Assembly (NCBI GenBank): GCA_034520365.1
Contig: JAXHNP010000003.1
Span: forward strand, 744,001-808,000
Length of the DNA stretch: 64,000 nt
Direction of reading: 5' to 3'
From: Desulfobacterales bacterium
GTDB taxonomy: Bacteria > Desulfobacterota > Desulfobacteria > Desulfobacterales > Desulfosalsimonadaceae
Position 1 is the first letter of the stretch, and each line of letters opens with the position of its first letter. The translations under genes were made by a program, and so were the position numbers. Below, in pieces: positions 7,999 through 17,035 of this stretch. The notes beneath the pieces are model-generated. The model saw only the letters and a program-made list of their open reading frames with translations, did not search any database and was not told the DNA's origin.

Positions 7999-10447
7999 CG
8001 GGTTTCCCTTCTGCTTCATTTTGATTTATCAATATCTGTGATAGCGTTTCATAGTCGTACCGGTCGGCCAGGTTCCTCAGCTTGCGTGCCGCTTCAGCGT
8101 CTTTCTCGTCGATCTGGGCGATCAGCGCGTGCAGTCCGGCCATATCCCCCTCATTAACGGCTTGGCGCATGGCCTGCCGCAACGACTCCGGCAGTGCCGC
8201 CAGATCCTCGCGGGTGAGGGGCTGAACGCCGGCCTGTTCCGGGGCTTGCCCGGCAGTTTCGGCATAGACATAGCGCAGCCCGAGGCATTCCCCCAGCACG
8301 GCGAAAATCTCCTCCGTCCTGAAGGGCTTGCGCACATAACCGTCCACGCCCCTGGCCAGAACCTCTTTTTCGGCATCACCAAAGACGCTGGCCGTCACCG
8401 CGATGACCGGGGTGGTGCGGCCTTGTTCGGTGGCCTTGATCCGCCGTGTGGCCTCGTAGCCGTCCATCACCGGCATAACTATGTCCATGAGTACCGCATG
8501 GGGCGACCAGGCCTCAAAGACGTCTATCGCCTCCTGCCCGTTGACCGCCTCCCTGATCTCGAAATCCAGAGGCGCCAGCAGGGCGGCAAGCAGGTCGCGG
8601 TTATCTTTCTGGTCGTCCACAATGAGGATGCGCAAGGGGCCTGCGCCCGGCTCCAGTCCGACCACCTGCCACGCCTTTTGCTCCTTCTCTTGCGGCGCCC
8701 CCTCGACCGGCGTCACAAGCACGTCGAAGCGGAAGCAGGAGCCCTTGCCCACCCGGCTCTTCACCGTGAGGCTGCCGTCCATCAGTTTCACAAGATGCTG
8801 GCTCAAGGCCAGGCCCAGGCCCGTACCGCCGGCCTCCCGCCCCACTTCCGATTGCCGGAAGGGCTCGAAAATGCGGTCCAAATCCTCCTCGGCAATCCCG
8901 GGACCGCTGTCCTCCACCTCCACCACCAGACGAACCCCATTCGCATCACCAACGGAGCTGCCCGTAGCCGTTTCGCCCCGGACCCGCACAGCCACACCGC
9001 CGGTCTTGGTGAACTTGACGGCATTGCCCAGCAGATTGATCAACACCTGCCGCAGCTTGCTTTCATCGGTGTTTACGTAATGCGGGACACTGCTATGCCG
9101 TTCGACCGAGAGCGACAACTGCTTGGCGACAGTGGCGGAACGGAACATCATCTCCAGATCATCCAGCAGATCGTAGAGACTGAAGTCCCTCGGGCTCAAT
9201 TCGAGCCTGCCAGCCTCGATCTTGGACATATCCAGAATGTCGTTGATCAGATTCAACAGATGTTGTCCGCTGCGCGCAATGGTGTGGAGCATTCCGATCT
9301 GGCGTGGGGTGAGGGATGCATCGCGCTCCAGAATCTGGGCAAATCCGAGCACCGCGTTGAGGGGTGTGCGTATCTCATGGCTCATGTTGGCCAGGAAGAT
9401 GCTTTTGGCCCGATTGGCCTCCTCCGCCGCCTTCTGGGTGAGCACCAGTTCCCGCGTACGTTCCTCGACCCGTTGTTCCAGCTCCTCGTTGAGTTTGCGC
9501 AAGGTTTCCTCGCCCCGCTTGCGCTCGGAGATATCGCGCTCGGTGGAGGCAATGCCAATGGATTCCCCGGCATCGTCCACCAGTTTTGTGACGGTCATCC
9601 AGACATCGAGAACGCGGCCGTCTTTGGTCACCCGCCGGGTCTCAAGCGAGGTGATCGATTCGCCCGCCAACAACCGACGGACAAAATCCTTTTGCTCTTG
9701 AACCTTGCCGGAAGCCGTGAGGCGCTCAATGCTCATCTGCAGGGCCTCTGCCTCGGTATAGCCATACATACGTTCAGCGCCGCGGTTCCAGGCGGTGATC
9801 CGTCCCTCGGAGTCCTGAATCGTGATTGCATCGTTCGAGTCGCGTACCACCGTCACCATGCGGCTGGCCTCTTCTGCCGCCCGCTTGCGCTCGGTGATGT
9901 CGATCAACACCACGTGGCAGACGGGCGCGCCGTCTTTCGCTTGAGCGGCGGTTTCCGTCAGATGGCCCCAGAAGAATCTGCCGTCTGGTTTGAGCAGACG
10001 CAGTTCGTATTCCTGCGGTTCGCCCGTCTCAAAAAGTTTCTTGTGGTGCCGGTAGTAGATGTCCTGGTCCTCTTTGAGGATGAAGCGGCTAATCGGCTGC
10101 TTGACCAGAGCGGCGCGGTTTACACCCAGCAGGGTGGTAGCGGTGAGGTTGGCTTCCTGGATCAGTCCTTTTTCGCTTAAAGTACAATAACCCACCGGAG
10201 CCAGGTCGTAGAGGTCGAAATAGCGCGCCCGCAATTCTTCGATTTCCTCCTGGGCCGTGCGAAGCTCCTCGTTCTGCATCTCCAGTTCGATCTGGTGCAC
10301 CCGCAATTCGTGGAGCGTTTGTCGCATTTCCTCAGGCGAGAGGGCCGCGCTGTCTTCCGGCGACCGGGAGGCCTGTTCCATGACAAGCGCTTCAGCCTTT
10401 TGCCGCAAATCATCAGCGGCTTTGGAGCTATTATCATCGTTTGTCAT
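7991..10447 (-). CDS. Multi-PAS hybrid histidine kinase
   Basis: 818 residues and soluble. N-terminal coiled coil (about 10-70), PAS/PAC 1 (about 75-190), PAS/PAC 2 (about 195-310), HisKA (NMSHEIRTPLN, His near 356), HATPase_c (DSGPGIAEEDL, GTGLGLALS), receiver with Asp near 655 (VLMDIVMPVMDG), and a C-terminal helical segment of about 100 residues that may be a degenerate Hpt or docking domain. The first ~190 residues, including long identical stretches of DNA, match the kinase at 1539-3287, so one is a recent partial duplicate. It probably passes phosphate to the overlapping downstream REC-kinase. Confidence 0.93.
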   Translation of the reverse strand: MTNDDNSSKAADDLRQKAEALVMEQASRSPEDSAALSPEEMRQTLHELRVHQIELEMQNEELRTAQEEIEELRARYFDLYDLAPVGYCTLSEKGLIQEANLTATTLLGVNRAALVKQPISRFILKEDQDIYYRHHKKLFETGEPQEYELRLLKPDGRFFWGHLTETAAQAKDGAPVCHVVLIDITERKRAAEEASRMVTVVRDSNDAITIQDSEGRITAWNRGAERMYGYTEAEALQMSIERLTASGKVQEQKDFVRRLLAGESITSLETRRVTKDGRVLDVWMTVTKLVDDAGESIGIASTERDISERKRGEETLRKLNEELEQRVEERTRELVLTQKAAEEANRAKSIFLANMSHEIRTPLNAVLGFAQILERDASLTPRQIGMLHTIARSGQHLLNLINDILDMSKIEAGRLELSPRDFSLYDLLDDLEMMFRSATVAKQLSLSVERHSSVPHYVNTDESKLRQVLINLLGNAVKFTKTGGVAVRVRGETATGSSVGDANGVRLVVEVEDSGPGIAEEDLDRIFEPFRQSEVGREAGGTGLGLALSQHLVKLMDGSLTVKSRVGKGSCFRFDVLVTPVEGAPQEKEQKAWQVVGLEPGAGPLRILIVDDQKDNRDLLAALLAPLDFEIREAVNGQEAIDVFEAWSPHAVLMDIVMPVMDGYEATRRIKATEQGRTTPVIAVTASVFGDAEKEVLARGVDGYVRKPFRTEEIFAVLGECLGLRYVYAETAGQAPEQAGVQPLTREDLAALPESLRQAMRQAVNEGDMAGLHALIAQIDEKDAEAARKLRNLADRYDYETLSQILINQNEAEGKPDE

Positions 10448-10609
10448 AGGTTGCCTTCCTTATTTTCAGATGTCGAAGTCCTGTTTGTTCCGGAATCCGT
10501 CCGCTCCCGGAGCACATTGGCGGATTCAAAGTGCAAAAAATCAGCAGGTCCGGAAATTCTGTATTTGCTGGCAAGCATGGTGGACTCGTAACCATGCCAG
10601 GTCATATGC

Positions 10610-12286
10610 CTATTCCTGCTCAAGAACCTCCCGCACTTTCACCGCCAGATCTTTCAACGAGAATGGTTTCTGAATGAATTGCAACCCTTCATCAAGCATC
10701 CCGTGATGAGCGATCACATTGGCCGTATAACCCGACATGAAAAGGGTTTTAAGGCCAGGATGGTTTTTGGCCAATTGGGATGATAAATCCCAACCGTTCA
10801 TTTCGGGCATGACCACGTCGGTTATGAGCAGGTCGATTGAGCCATGATAATCTTTTGAAAGTTGCAATGCCTCTGACGGGTTTCCAGCGATCAGAACGGT
10901 GTATCCCAGCCCTTCGATCATCCGCCTGGACAGTTGCAGTATCGCCTTTTCATCTTCGACAATCAGGATGGTCTCCGTCCCCATTGGTGCTTGCATAGTG
11001 GATTTTTTCGCGGAGTGCACACCGGATTTTTCCGCCTCCTCCTGGGAAGGAAGATATATTTTAAAGGTCGTTCCCTCTCCGGGCTCGCTGTATACGTTGA
11101 TGAAACCTTCGTTCTGCTTGACAATGCCGTAAACCGTGGGCAAACCTAAGCCGGTTCCTTTTCCGATTTCCTTGGTTGTAAAAAACGGCTCAAACAGTTG
11201 GCCCATGACCTCTGTTTCTATTCCGCATCCATCATCGCTGACTGCCAGCATTACGTATCGCCCCGGAATGGCCTCCGGGTTGCTCTTGCAGTACTCTTCA
11301 TCAACTGTTGTATTTTTCGTCTCTATGGTCAATTTGCCGACATCGGATATGGCATCCCGGGAATTTACAGCGAGATTCGCCATAACCTGGTCCACCTGGC
11401 CCGGGTCGATTTTAACCGGCCACAGGTTGCTTCCGGGGTGCCATGCAAGATCAATGTTCTCGCCAATCAGTCGCTGCAACATTTTCAGCATGCTGGAAAT
11501 GGTGTTGTTTAGATCAAGCAGCACCGGACTGATGGTCTGTTGCCGGGCAAAAGCAAGCAACTGCCGGACGATTAAGGCGGATTGATTTCCTGCGGTGTGG
11601 ATTTCCTGAATGGTTTTGCGGAGGGGATCTGATGGGTCCATCATGTCGATGGCCAGTTCGGCGTAACCGTTGATGATGGTAAGCTTGTTGTTGAAATCAT
11701 GGGCCACGCCGCCGGCCAGCCGGCCTATGGATTCCATTTTCTGGGCCTGGGTAAACTGGGCCTGGAGGTTCTGGCGCTCCTCCTCCATCCGCTTGCGCTC
11801 GGCAATCTCCTGCTGCAGGGCCTCCAAGGAATGCCTCAATTCTTCTGTCCTGCTGCTTACCATGGCTTCCAGCTTTATCTGATAATCACGCATCAAGTCA
11901 TTATAGGCTTTGACCTGCAGCAGGGACCGGACACGGGCAAAGAGTTCCATCTTATCAAGCGGCTTTGAAAGAAAATCATCACAACCGGCTTCAATCCCCT
12001 TCACCCGGTCTTCCGTTTCCTGCAACGCGGTAATCAGGATGATCGGAATCAGTCGATGTGCAGTATCTCGTCTGATCCTGCGGGTCACCTCAAAGCCGTC
12101 CATGCCCGGTGGCATCAATACGTCCATCAGAATCAGCTCGATTTGATTACCGGATAGCTTCTCCAGCGCTTCTTCCCCGCTGGCCGCTTTGACAATTTCA
12201 TAGCCCTGCGGAACCAGATGTGCTTCAAGAAGTTCAACATCCTGGGGCTGATCATCAACAATCAAGATTACCGGCTTGTCTTTCAT
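10610..12286 (-). CDS. REC-HisKA-HATPase-REC hybrid kinase
   Basis: 558 residues. The N-terminal receiver has its Asp near residue 55 (LILMDVLMPPGMDG). A coiled coil (about 125-180) leads to HisKA with VAHDFNNKL (His near 196) and HATPase_c with SDDGCGIE and GTGLGLPTVYG. A second receiver at the C-terminus has Asp near 491 (LLITDVVMPEMNG). The kinase core and last receiver are close to the protein at 1539-3287 and to the dead fragment at 6619-6780. The protein is soluble, with no recognisable input domain other than the first receiver, so it probably integrates a signal from another kinase of the block. Confidence 0.93.
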   Translation of the reverse strand: MKDKPVILIVDDQPQDVELLEAHLVPQGYEIVKAASGEEALEKLSGNQIELILMDVLMPPGMDGFEVTRRIRRDTAHRLIPIILITALQETEDRVKGIEAGCDDFLSKPLDKMELFARVRSLLQVKAYNDLMRDYQIKLEAMVSSRTEELRHSLEALQQEIAERKRMEEERQNLQAQFTQAQKMESIGRLAGGVAHDFNNKLTIINGYAELAIDMMDPSDPLRKTIQEIHTAGNQSALIVRQLLAFARQQTISPVLLDLNNTISSMLKMLQRLIGENIDLAWHPGSNLWPVKIDPGQVDQVMANLAVNSRDAISDVGKLTIETKNTTVDEEYCKSNPEAIPGRYVMLAVSDDGCGIETEVMGQLFEPFFTTKEIGKGTGLGLPTVYGIVKQNEGFINVYSEPGEGTTFKIYLPSQEEAEKSGVHSAKKSTMQAPMGTETILIVEDEKAILQLSRRMIEGLGYTVLIAGNPSEALQLSKDYHGSIDLLITDVVMPEMNGWDLSSQLAKNHPGLKTLFMSGYTANVIAHHGMLDEGLQFIQKPFSLKDLAVKVREVLEQE

Positions 12287-12330
12287 TCCCTATCTCCCTT
12301 GACGTCACAACATATATAAAAACACACCAC

Positions 12331-12696
12331 TCACCTGATAAACTGACTGACGTCTTTTGCAAAAGTGCGTGTATTGATCGGTTTGCCGATGAAGCCACTG
12401 TTCGTTATGTTTTTTAACTCTTCTCTGCCTTCTTCCATGACAGAAGCAGTCACAAAAACAATGGGAATATCAAGTGTCTCTTTGTCTTGGCGCAATATCC
12501 GGGCGGCTTCGGAACCGCGCATTTTCGGCATCCGCACATCCATAATGATGATATCCGGTTTTTCTCTTTTGGCCATGGCAATTCCATCGGAAGCGTTCTC
12601 AGCTTCAAATACCTCAAAGCCAGCCACCTCCAAAAGGTCTTTTTCCAGCATCAGATTGTTTTTATCATCATCGACAACCAATACTTTCTTCCTCAT
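12331..12696 (-). CDS. Single-domain response regulator
   Basis: 121 residues and consisting only of a receiver domain. The acidic pair is at residues 9-11 (VVDDD), the phosphoacceptor Asp at 53 (IIIMDVRMPKMRG), the Thr in FVTAS, and the Lys in GKPINTR. With no output domain it is CheY-like or a relay shuttle. Its start lies inside the 3' end of the upstream kinase (12668-13861) with a 29-base overlap, so it is the probable direct partner of that kinase. Confidence 0.92.
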   Translation of the reverse strand: MRKKVLVVDDDKNNLMLEKDLLEVAGFEVFEAENASDGIAMAKREKPDIIIMDVRMPKMRGSEAARILRQDKETLDIPIVFVTASVMEEGREELKNITNSGFIGKPINTRTFAKDVSQFIR

Positions 12697-13861
12697 CTGA
12701 ACCCATCCTCCTGGATTTCATAGGCAAAACAAACCGGACTGCGACGCCTCTATTGAGTCCCTCTGATTCTAAAGAAAGCTTCCCGCCGTGAAGCTCAACC
12801 AGCTTTCTGGAGAGCGGTAATCCAAGTCCGGTACCCTCGGTTACCTGAGAATAGGGGGTGTTGACACGAAAAAAACCTCCAAATATTTTCTCCATATTTT
12901 CAGGTGCGACACCAACCCCCGTATCCCAGACCACTATTTCTACCCCGGAATCCGCTTTTTTTGCCCGCAAGCCAATTTTGCCGCCTTCGGGGGTAAATTT
13001 AACTGCGTTTGAAATCAGGTTGTAAAGTATTTGTTTAACCTTGAGCTCATCGGCTTCAATAGAGGGGAGGTCTTCGGCTATTTCCAGCGACATTTTCAAC
13101 TTTTTTTTGCTGACCATATCCAAGACCAGCAGGGAGATCTCATCTAAAAGGTTTTTCATCGGCAAGAAAGATACTGCCAGCTGCATCTTTCCGGCTTCCA
13201 CTTTTGCCATATCCAGTATCTGATTGATCAGTAAGAGCAGGTGCTTTCCGCTGGCTGAAACATTGTTGACATATTGCTTCTGCTTCTCATTAAGGGGCCC
13301 GAACGTTTCATCGTATAATACTTCAGAAAAGCCGATAATGGAGTTTAGCGGGGTCCTGAGTTCATGCGACATGTTGGCAAGAAAATCAGACTTCACCCGA
13401 GCGGTGCGTTCTAACTCGGCGGCTAGCACCTCTAAGTCTTCATACGCTTTTGCCAGACCTTTTTCTATCTCCCTACGCTCAGTGATGTCTTCAATGGCCA
13501 GCAGGATTATCCGTTCTTTGCCAAACACCCTGTGAATCTGCCGGGCATTCAAAAGCATTGTGCGCCTGCCGATGGTGGCAAAATCGTGCTCAACCTCGTA
13601 GTTGTCAAAGGTGGTCTTTTGGGGAAGAATGTTTTCCAGCAGTTCTCGCAGCTTGGGGATGTCCCATTGTTTATTGCCCAGGTCATAAATAAGCTGCCCC
13701 ACGGTCTCTTTGGGGTTTACCTTAAAGACGCCATAGAAAGAGCGGCTGACGGAAATCACCCGTAAATCATGATCCAGAACGATTAAAGGCTCACGCACGG
13801 TGTTGATGATACTCTCGGCGTATTGAAGGAGGCCATCATTGGATGTTTTAGACTCTGCCAT
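12668..13861 (-). CDS. PAS histidine kinase
   Basis: 397 residues. An N-terminal PAS domain (about 10-125) is followed by a short coiled coil, HisKA (FLANMSHELRTPLNSIIGF, His near 165) and HATPase_c (NLISNAVKF, DTGVGVAPENM, GTGLGLPLSRKL). No transmembrane segment is visible, so it senses a cytoplasmic or redox signal, as PAS kinases often do. It is the first gene of the minus-strand signalling block and overlaps the single-domain regulator at 12331-12696. Confidence 0.93.
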   Translation of the reverse strand: MAESKTSNDGLLQYAESIINTVREPLIVLDHDLRVISVSRSFYGVFKVNPKETVGQLIYDLGNKQWDIPKLRELLENILPQKTTFDNYEVEHDFATIGRRTMLLNARQIHRVFGKERIILLAIEDITERREIEKGLAKAYEDLEVLAAELERTARVKSDFLANMSHELRTPLNSIIGFSEVLYDETFGPLNEKQKQYVNNVSASGKHLLLLINQILDMAKVEAGKMQLAVSFLPMKNLLDEISLLVLDMVSKKKLKMSLEIAEDLPSIEADELKVKQILYNLISNAVKFTPEGGKIGLRAKKADSGVEIVVWDTGVGVAPENMEKIFGGFFRVNTPYSQVTEGTGLGLPLSRKLVELHGGKLSLESEGLNRGVAVRFVLPMKSRRMGSDEEESIGCR

Positions 13862-14197
13862 TTTTTCCTTTAAATTTTCTCCTGTTTGCCCCCAACCGTT
13901 TTTACGTGGGGCTATCCTTTAGATCCTCAGTCCGAGAGTTGAGAGCATGACAAAACCATAAGCATTTTTTTTAAAAATAACAAAGAATAAAGTTCCGAAT
14001 GCCGGACCCGGTTGAGCAGACCGGAAAGCTTAATCCTTTTTTAAGATGCCGAAGATAAGCGAGCTCTAATGAAAAAGTGTTTTTAATTTCCCTTCAGTCT
14101 TATTCCAAAATCTTTTGAAATCCATAAAAAATTATTTGCAAGTTGCAAATAATTATGGTTTACTCCTGCCATCCGCTAATTTTTCAGGAATCAGATC
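13862..14197. promoter_or_regulatory. Divergent intergenic region between kinase block and marR
   Basis: This AT-rich region must hold the start signals for the leftward kinase block and the rightward MarR cluster. The only clear element is the palindrome described separately at 14130-14154. I see no further gene here. Confidence 0.6.
14130..14154. promoter_or_regulatory. Perfect 25-bp palindrome, probable MarR operator
   Basis: Two 12-base arms (AATTATTTGCAA and its exact complement) flank one central base. The palindrome lies 43 bases before the ATG of the MarR gene at 14198. MarR proteins usually bind 16-25 bp palindromes over their own promoters, so autoregulation of the 14.2-17.0 kb cluster is likely. 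Confidence 0.75.
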
Positions 14198-14644
14198 ATG
14201 CTCCCCATCCCCAGACAAGAACTGGATGAAGTGTTATTTGACGCCCTTCGGGCGATCTACCGGTTCGAACAGATAAAGGTGGCCCGGTTTTCCCTCAATT
14301 TTGACGCCGTCTACCTCCTGCAGTTTCTCCGCCGCCACGGCCCCGCCCGGATTCAGCAGATCGCCGATGAAATGCACATTCCCGTATCATCGGGCACGCG
14401 CCTGGTGGACCGCCTGGAAAAAATGGAACTGGTCAATCGGGAAAAGGGGCGGAAAGACAAGCGCCAGATCTGGGTCTCTTTAACTGAAAAAGGCGAGGAA
14501 AAGGTCCATGCGGTGGATGAGCACTCCTATACGGTTTTGATAAACAACCTGGCCAAACACGAATTCAACACCGAAGAGATTGAATCCTTCGTTCAAACCG
14601 CTGAAAAGCTCAACCACCTGCTGGATGTATCTGATCAGCTATGA
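14198..14644 (+). CDS. MarR-family transcriptional regulator
   Basis: 148 residues with a central winged helix-turn-helix. The recognition region covers GPARIQQIADEMHIPVSSGT, and the wing has the conserved basic turn (REKGRKDKRQIWVSLTEKG). The N- and C-terminal helices provide dimerisation. MarR proteins are typically repressors released by phenolic, lipidic or oxidising ligands. It heads a cluster with an Fe-S protein, an epimerase and a Cys-rich membrane protein, and the palindrome just upstream suggests autoregulation. The ligand is unknown. Confidence 0.92.
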   Translation: MLPIPRQELDEVLFDALRAIYRFEQIKVARFSLNFDAVYLLQFLRRHGPARIQQIADEMHIPVSSGTRLVDRLEKMELVNREKGRKDKRQIWVSLTEKGEEKVHAVDEHSYTVLINNLAKHEFNTEEIESFVQTAEKLNHLLDVSDQL

Positions 14645-14724
14645 AACACAGGCTATGCCGAGGTGAAGATGGACTATGATGCTGCGGAAACGCATTTAAC
14701 TCAAAAACCCGGGATTTTCATGCC

Positions 14725-15561
14725 ATGTCAAGTCCATACTGGATCAAAACGCTGATCAACAAAACCTTTTCCACGCGATTTTTCATGTCCAGGCTGACCC
14801 ATTTCCGCCCGATCGGGCGGATCGTGGATCAAATGCTTTTTAAAAACGACGATATTATGTATCTGCCCAAGGATCAGGTCGTTGAAAAAAAACATGTGAT
14901 TGACGTGGGCGAGGCGGTTGAAGAACCGGAAAGCCTGGCCGTCCCTTCAAAGGTGGTGGAGCACTTTATCCGAAACGCCGGCACCCACTGGATCATGGAT
15001 TTCTGTATCTGCCGGGATTCCGCCCGGTGCAAGGATTATCCGATCGAATACGGCTGCATTTTTTTGGGGGATGCGGCCAATGACATCAACCCCAAGTTCG
15101 GCCGCCGGGTTGGCATGGAAGAAGCCCTGGCCCACGCCAAAAGATGCCGCGAGGCGGGGCTCGTGCACCTGATCGGCCGCAACAAGCTGGATACCGTGTG
15201 GTTAAATATTGGGCCGCCGGAAAAGCTCATGACCATCTGCAACTGCTGTCCATGCTGCTGTCTGTGGAAGATGCTGCCGGCGATTACGCCCCTCATCAGC
15301 TCAAAAGTATCCCGCATGCCCGGCGTTCACATGGAGGTCACCGATCAGTGCGCGGGCTGCGGCACCTGCACAAAGGGCGCCTGTTTTGTGGATGCCATAC
15401 ATCTCTCGGGCGAGCAGGCGGTGATTGATCAAGACGCGTGCCGCGGCTGCGGCCGGTGTGCAGCGGTCTGCCCCAAGGGGGCGATTCAGGTGGTGATCGA
15501 GGATGAAGCCTATATTGACCATACCATCCAACACATCTCCGAAACGGTGGATGTGTCGTGA
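14725..15561 (+). CDS. Multi-cluster Fe-S (ferredoxin-type) protein
   Basis: 278 residues. The C-terminal part holds two classical [4Fe-4S] motifs, CAGCGTCTKGAC (about 209-220) and CRGCGRCAAVCP (about 239-250). Two further Cys groups lie upstream, CICRDSARCKDYP (about 95) and a dense CNCCPCCC run (about 172-179), so additional metal centres are likely. No catalytic domain is recognised, and an electron-transfer role in the cytoplasm is the safest call. The downstream epimerase begins 32 bases after the stop, which suggests one operon with the MarR gene. Confidence 0.82.
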   Translation: MSSPYWIKTLINKTFSTRFFMSRLTHFRPIGRIVDQMLFKNDDIMYLPKDQVVEKKHVIDVGEAVEEPESLAVPSKVVEHFIRNAGTHWIMDFCICRDSARCKDYPIEYGCIFLGDAANDINPKFGRRVGMEEALAHAKRCREAGLVHLIGRNKLDTVWLNIGPPEKLMTICNCCPCCCLWKMLPAITPLISSKVSRMPGVHMEVTDQCAGCGTCTKGACFVDAIHLSGEQAVIDQDACRGCGRCAAVCPKGAIQVVIEDEAYIDHTIQHISETVDVS

Positions 15562-15593
15562 TTGACGCCTGATTAACGGAGGCAGGCCTGTTT

Positions 15594-16565
15594 ATGAGAA
15601 ACATTCTGATTACCGGCAGCACCGGCTATCTCGGCCGCCGTCTGGCAGCGGCTTTACGGCAGAACGACCAAATCGGTGAAATCGTGGGCATTGACATCCA
15701 GCCGCCGACGAACCCGGCGGAAGGGGTGACGTTTTATAAAAAGGATATCCGCGACCCGGATATCGGCGGCATTTTATCCAGGCACCGGATTGACACCCTC
15801 TTTCACCTGGCATTTGTGGTACAGCCCGTCCATGATATCCGGCGGATGCATGACATTGATGTAAACGGCAGCCAAAATATTCTGGAAAGCGCGCGCACCG
15901 CCGGGGTTTCCCATGTGCTTGTGACCAGCAGCACCCTGGCCTACGGCGCCCATCCGGACAATCCGCCCCTGCTTTCAGAGACCCACCCCTTGCGGGGCAA
16001 CCGGACATTTCCCTATGGGTATTACAAGGCAGTTACAGATGAGATGATCCAGCGGTTTGCCGGGGCGAACCCGCAGCTTACCGTCACCATTCTCCGGCCC
16101 TGCACGGTTTTCGGCCCGAGCATTGACAACTACATCTCCCGCATGCTTTTTATGCCGGCCACGGTTCGCGTGGCCGGATACAACCCGCCGGTACAGTTTG
16201 TCCATGAGGATGATTTTGTCGCCGCCTGTCTGGCGGCCATGAGCGCAGAAATGGGCGGCGCATTCAATATCACCGGGGACGGCACGGTCACGGTGGATGA
16301 AATTGCGGGCATTATCGGCACCCGGGTCCTGCCCGTGCCGGCCTGGATCCTTTACCCGGTGATAGAAGCGTTGTGGCGCCTGCATTGCCCCGGCATTGAG
16401 GTCAACAGGGGCTATTTGGACTATGTGCGATATCCGTTTGTCACCTCCAACCAAAAGACAAAAGAGCAGCTGGGGGTTTATCCCGGATATTCTTCAAGAG
16501 AAACAGTGGCGGCAACAGCAGGGAGGCATATCAATGCTCAAAGCCCGGCGAAAAGCCAGACTTAA
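15594..16565 (+). CDS. NAD-dependent epimerase/dehydratase (extended SDR)
   Basis: 323 residues. The N-terminal Rossmann motif is ITGSTGYLGRRL, an acidic residue after beta-2 (GIDIQ) favours NAD(H), and the SDR catalytic pair appears as GYYKAV after a Ser/Thr-rich strand (TSSTLAYG). Such proteins act on nucleotide sugars or on 3-hydroxysteroid and isoprenoid-like alcohols. The context (Fe-S protein, no sugar-nucleotide genes) does not decide between these. The gene overlaps the start of the next one by 32 bases. Confidence 0.85.
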   Translation: MRNILITGSTGYLGRRLAAALRQNDQIGEIVGIDIQPPTNPAEGVTFYKKDIRDPDIGGILSRHRIDTLFHLAFVVQPVHDIRRMHDIDVNGSQNILESARTAGVSHVLVTSSTLAYGAHPDNPPLLSETHPLRGNRTFPYGYYKAVTDEMIQRFAGANPQLTVTILRPCTVFGPSIDNYISRMLFMPATVRVAGYNPPVQFVHEDDFVAACLAAMSAEMGGAFNITGDGTVTVDEIAGIIGTRVLPVPAWILYPVIEALWRLHCPGIEVNRGYLDYVRYPFVTSNQKTKEQLGVYPGYSSRETVAATAGRHINAQSPAKSQT

Positions 16566-17028
16566 ACGGTTTTCATTTAAAGACAACTATCTGAGCGTAC
16601 TTTTGCTGGCAGGGCTGTTCGCCTGCGGATTTATCATCTCCCTTGCCTACGGGTGGCCCGGGATTGTGGTATATCTGGCCCTGTGGGCGCTTTCCTACGG
16701 CATCATCTATGCCGGCACCTGCCGGCATTGCGCCTATTACGGCGAAAAATGCCCCATTCCCCTGGAAGGCAGCTGCGTGCCCCGCTTTTTTGAGAAAAAA
16801 GACAGCGGCTTCGGCTTTATGCCGCTTGTCTGGGCCACCCTGGTTTACGGACTGCGGGTGATTCTGCCGGTATACATCATTTTTGAACAATCGATGGTAT
16901 TTGCGGGAGTGATTTACCTGCTTCTTTTTCTTGCCTTCTGGATGGTGCATCTCCGGTTTTCCGGATGCCCCAACTGTATTAATACCGACTGCCCTTTGAA
17001 TCCCGATTACCCGGAGATTCATCCTTAA
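16534..17028 (+). CDS. Cys-rich integral membrane protein
   Basis: 164 residues from the ATG at 16534, preceded by GGGAGG. About four hydrophobic segments are visible. Between segments two and three, CRHCAYYGEKCP and a further GSC form a Cys cluster, and a second cluster, CPNCINTDCP, lies near the C-terminus. The two clusters suggest metal or disulfide chemistry at the membrane surface. It overlaps the epimerase gene and so belongs to the MarR operon. I do not recognise the family. Confidence 0.75.
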   Translation: MLKARRKARLKRFSFKDNYLSVLLLAGLFACGFIISLAYGWPGIVVYLALWALSYGIIYAGTCRHCAYYGEKCPIPLEGSCVPRFFEKKDSGFGFMPLVWATLVYGLRVILPVYIIFEQSMVFAGVIYLLLFLAFWMVHLRFSGCPNCINTDCPLNPDYPEIHP

Positions 17029-17035
17029 ACGCGAT

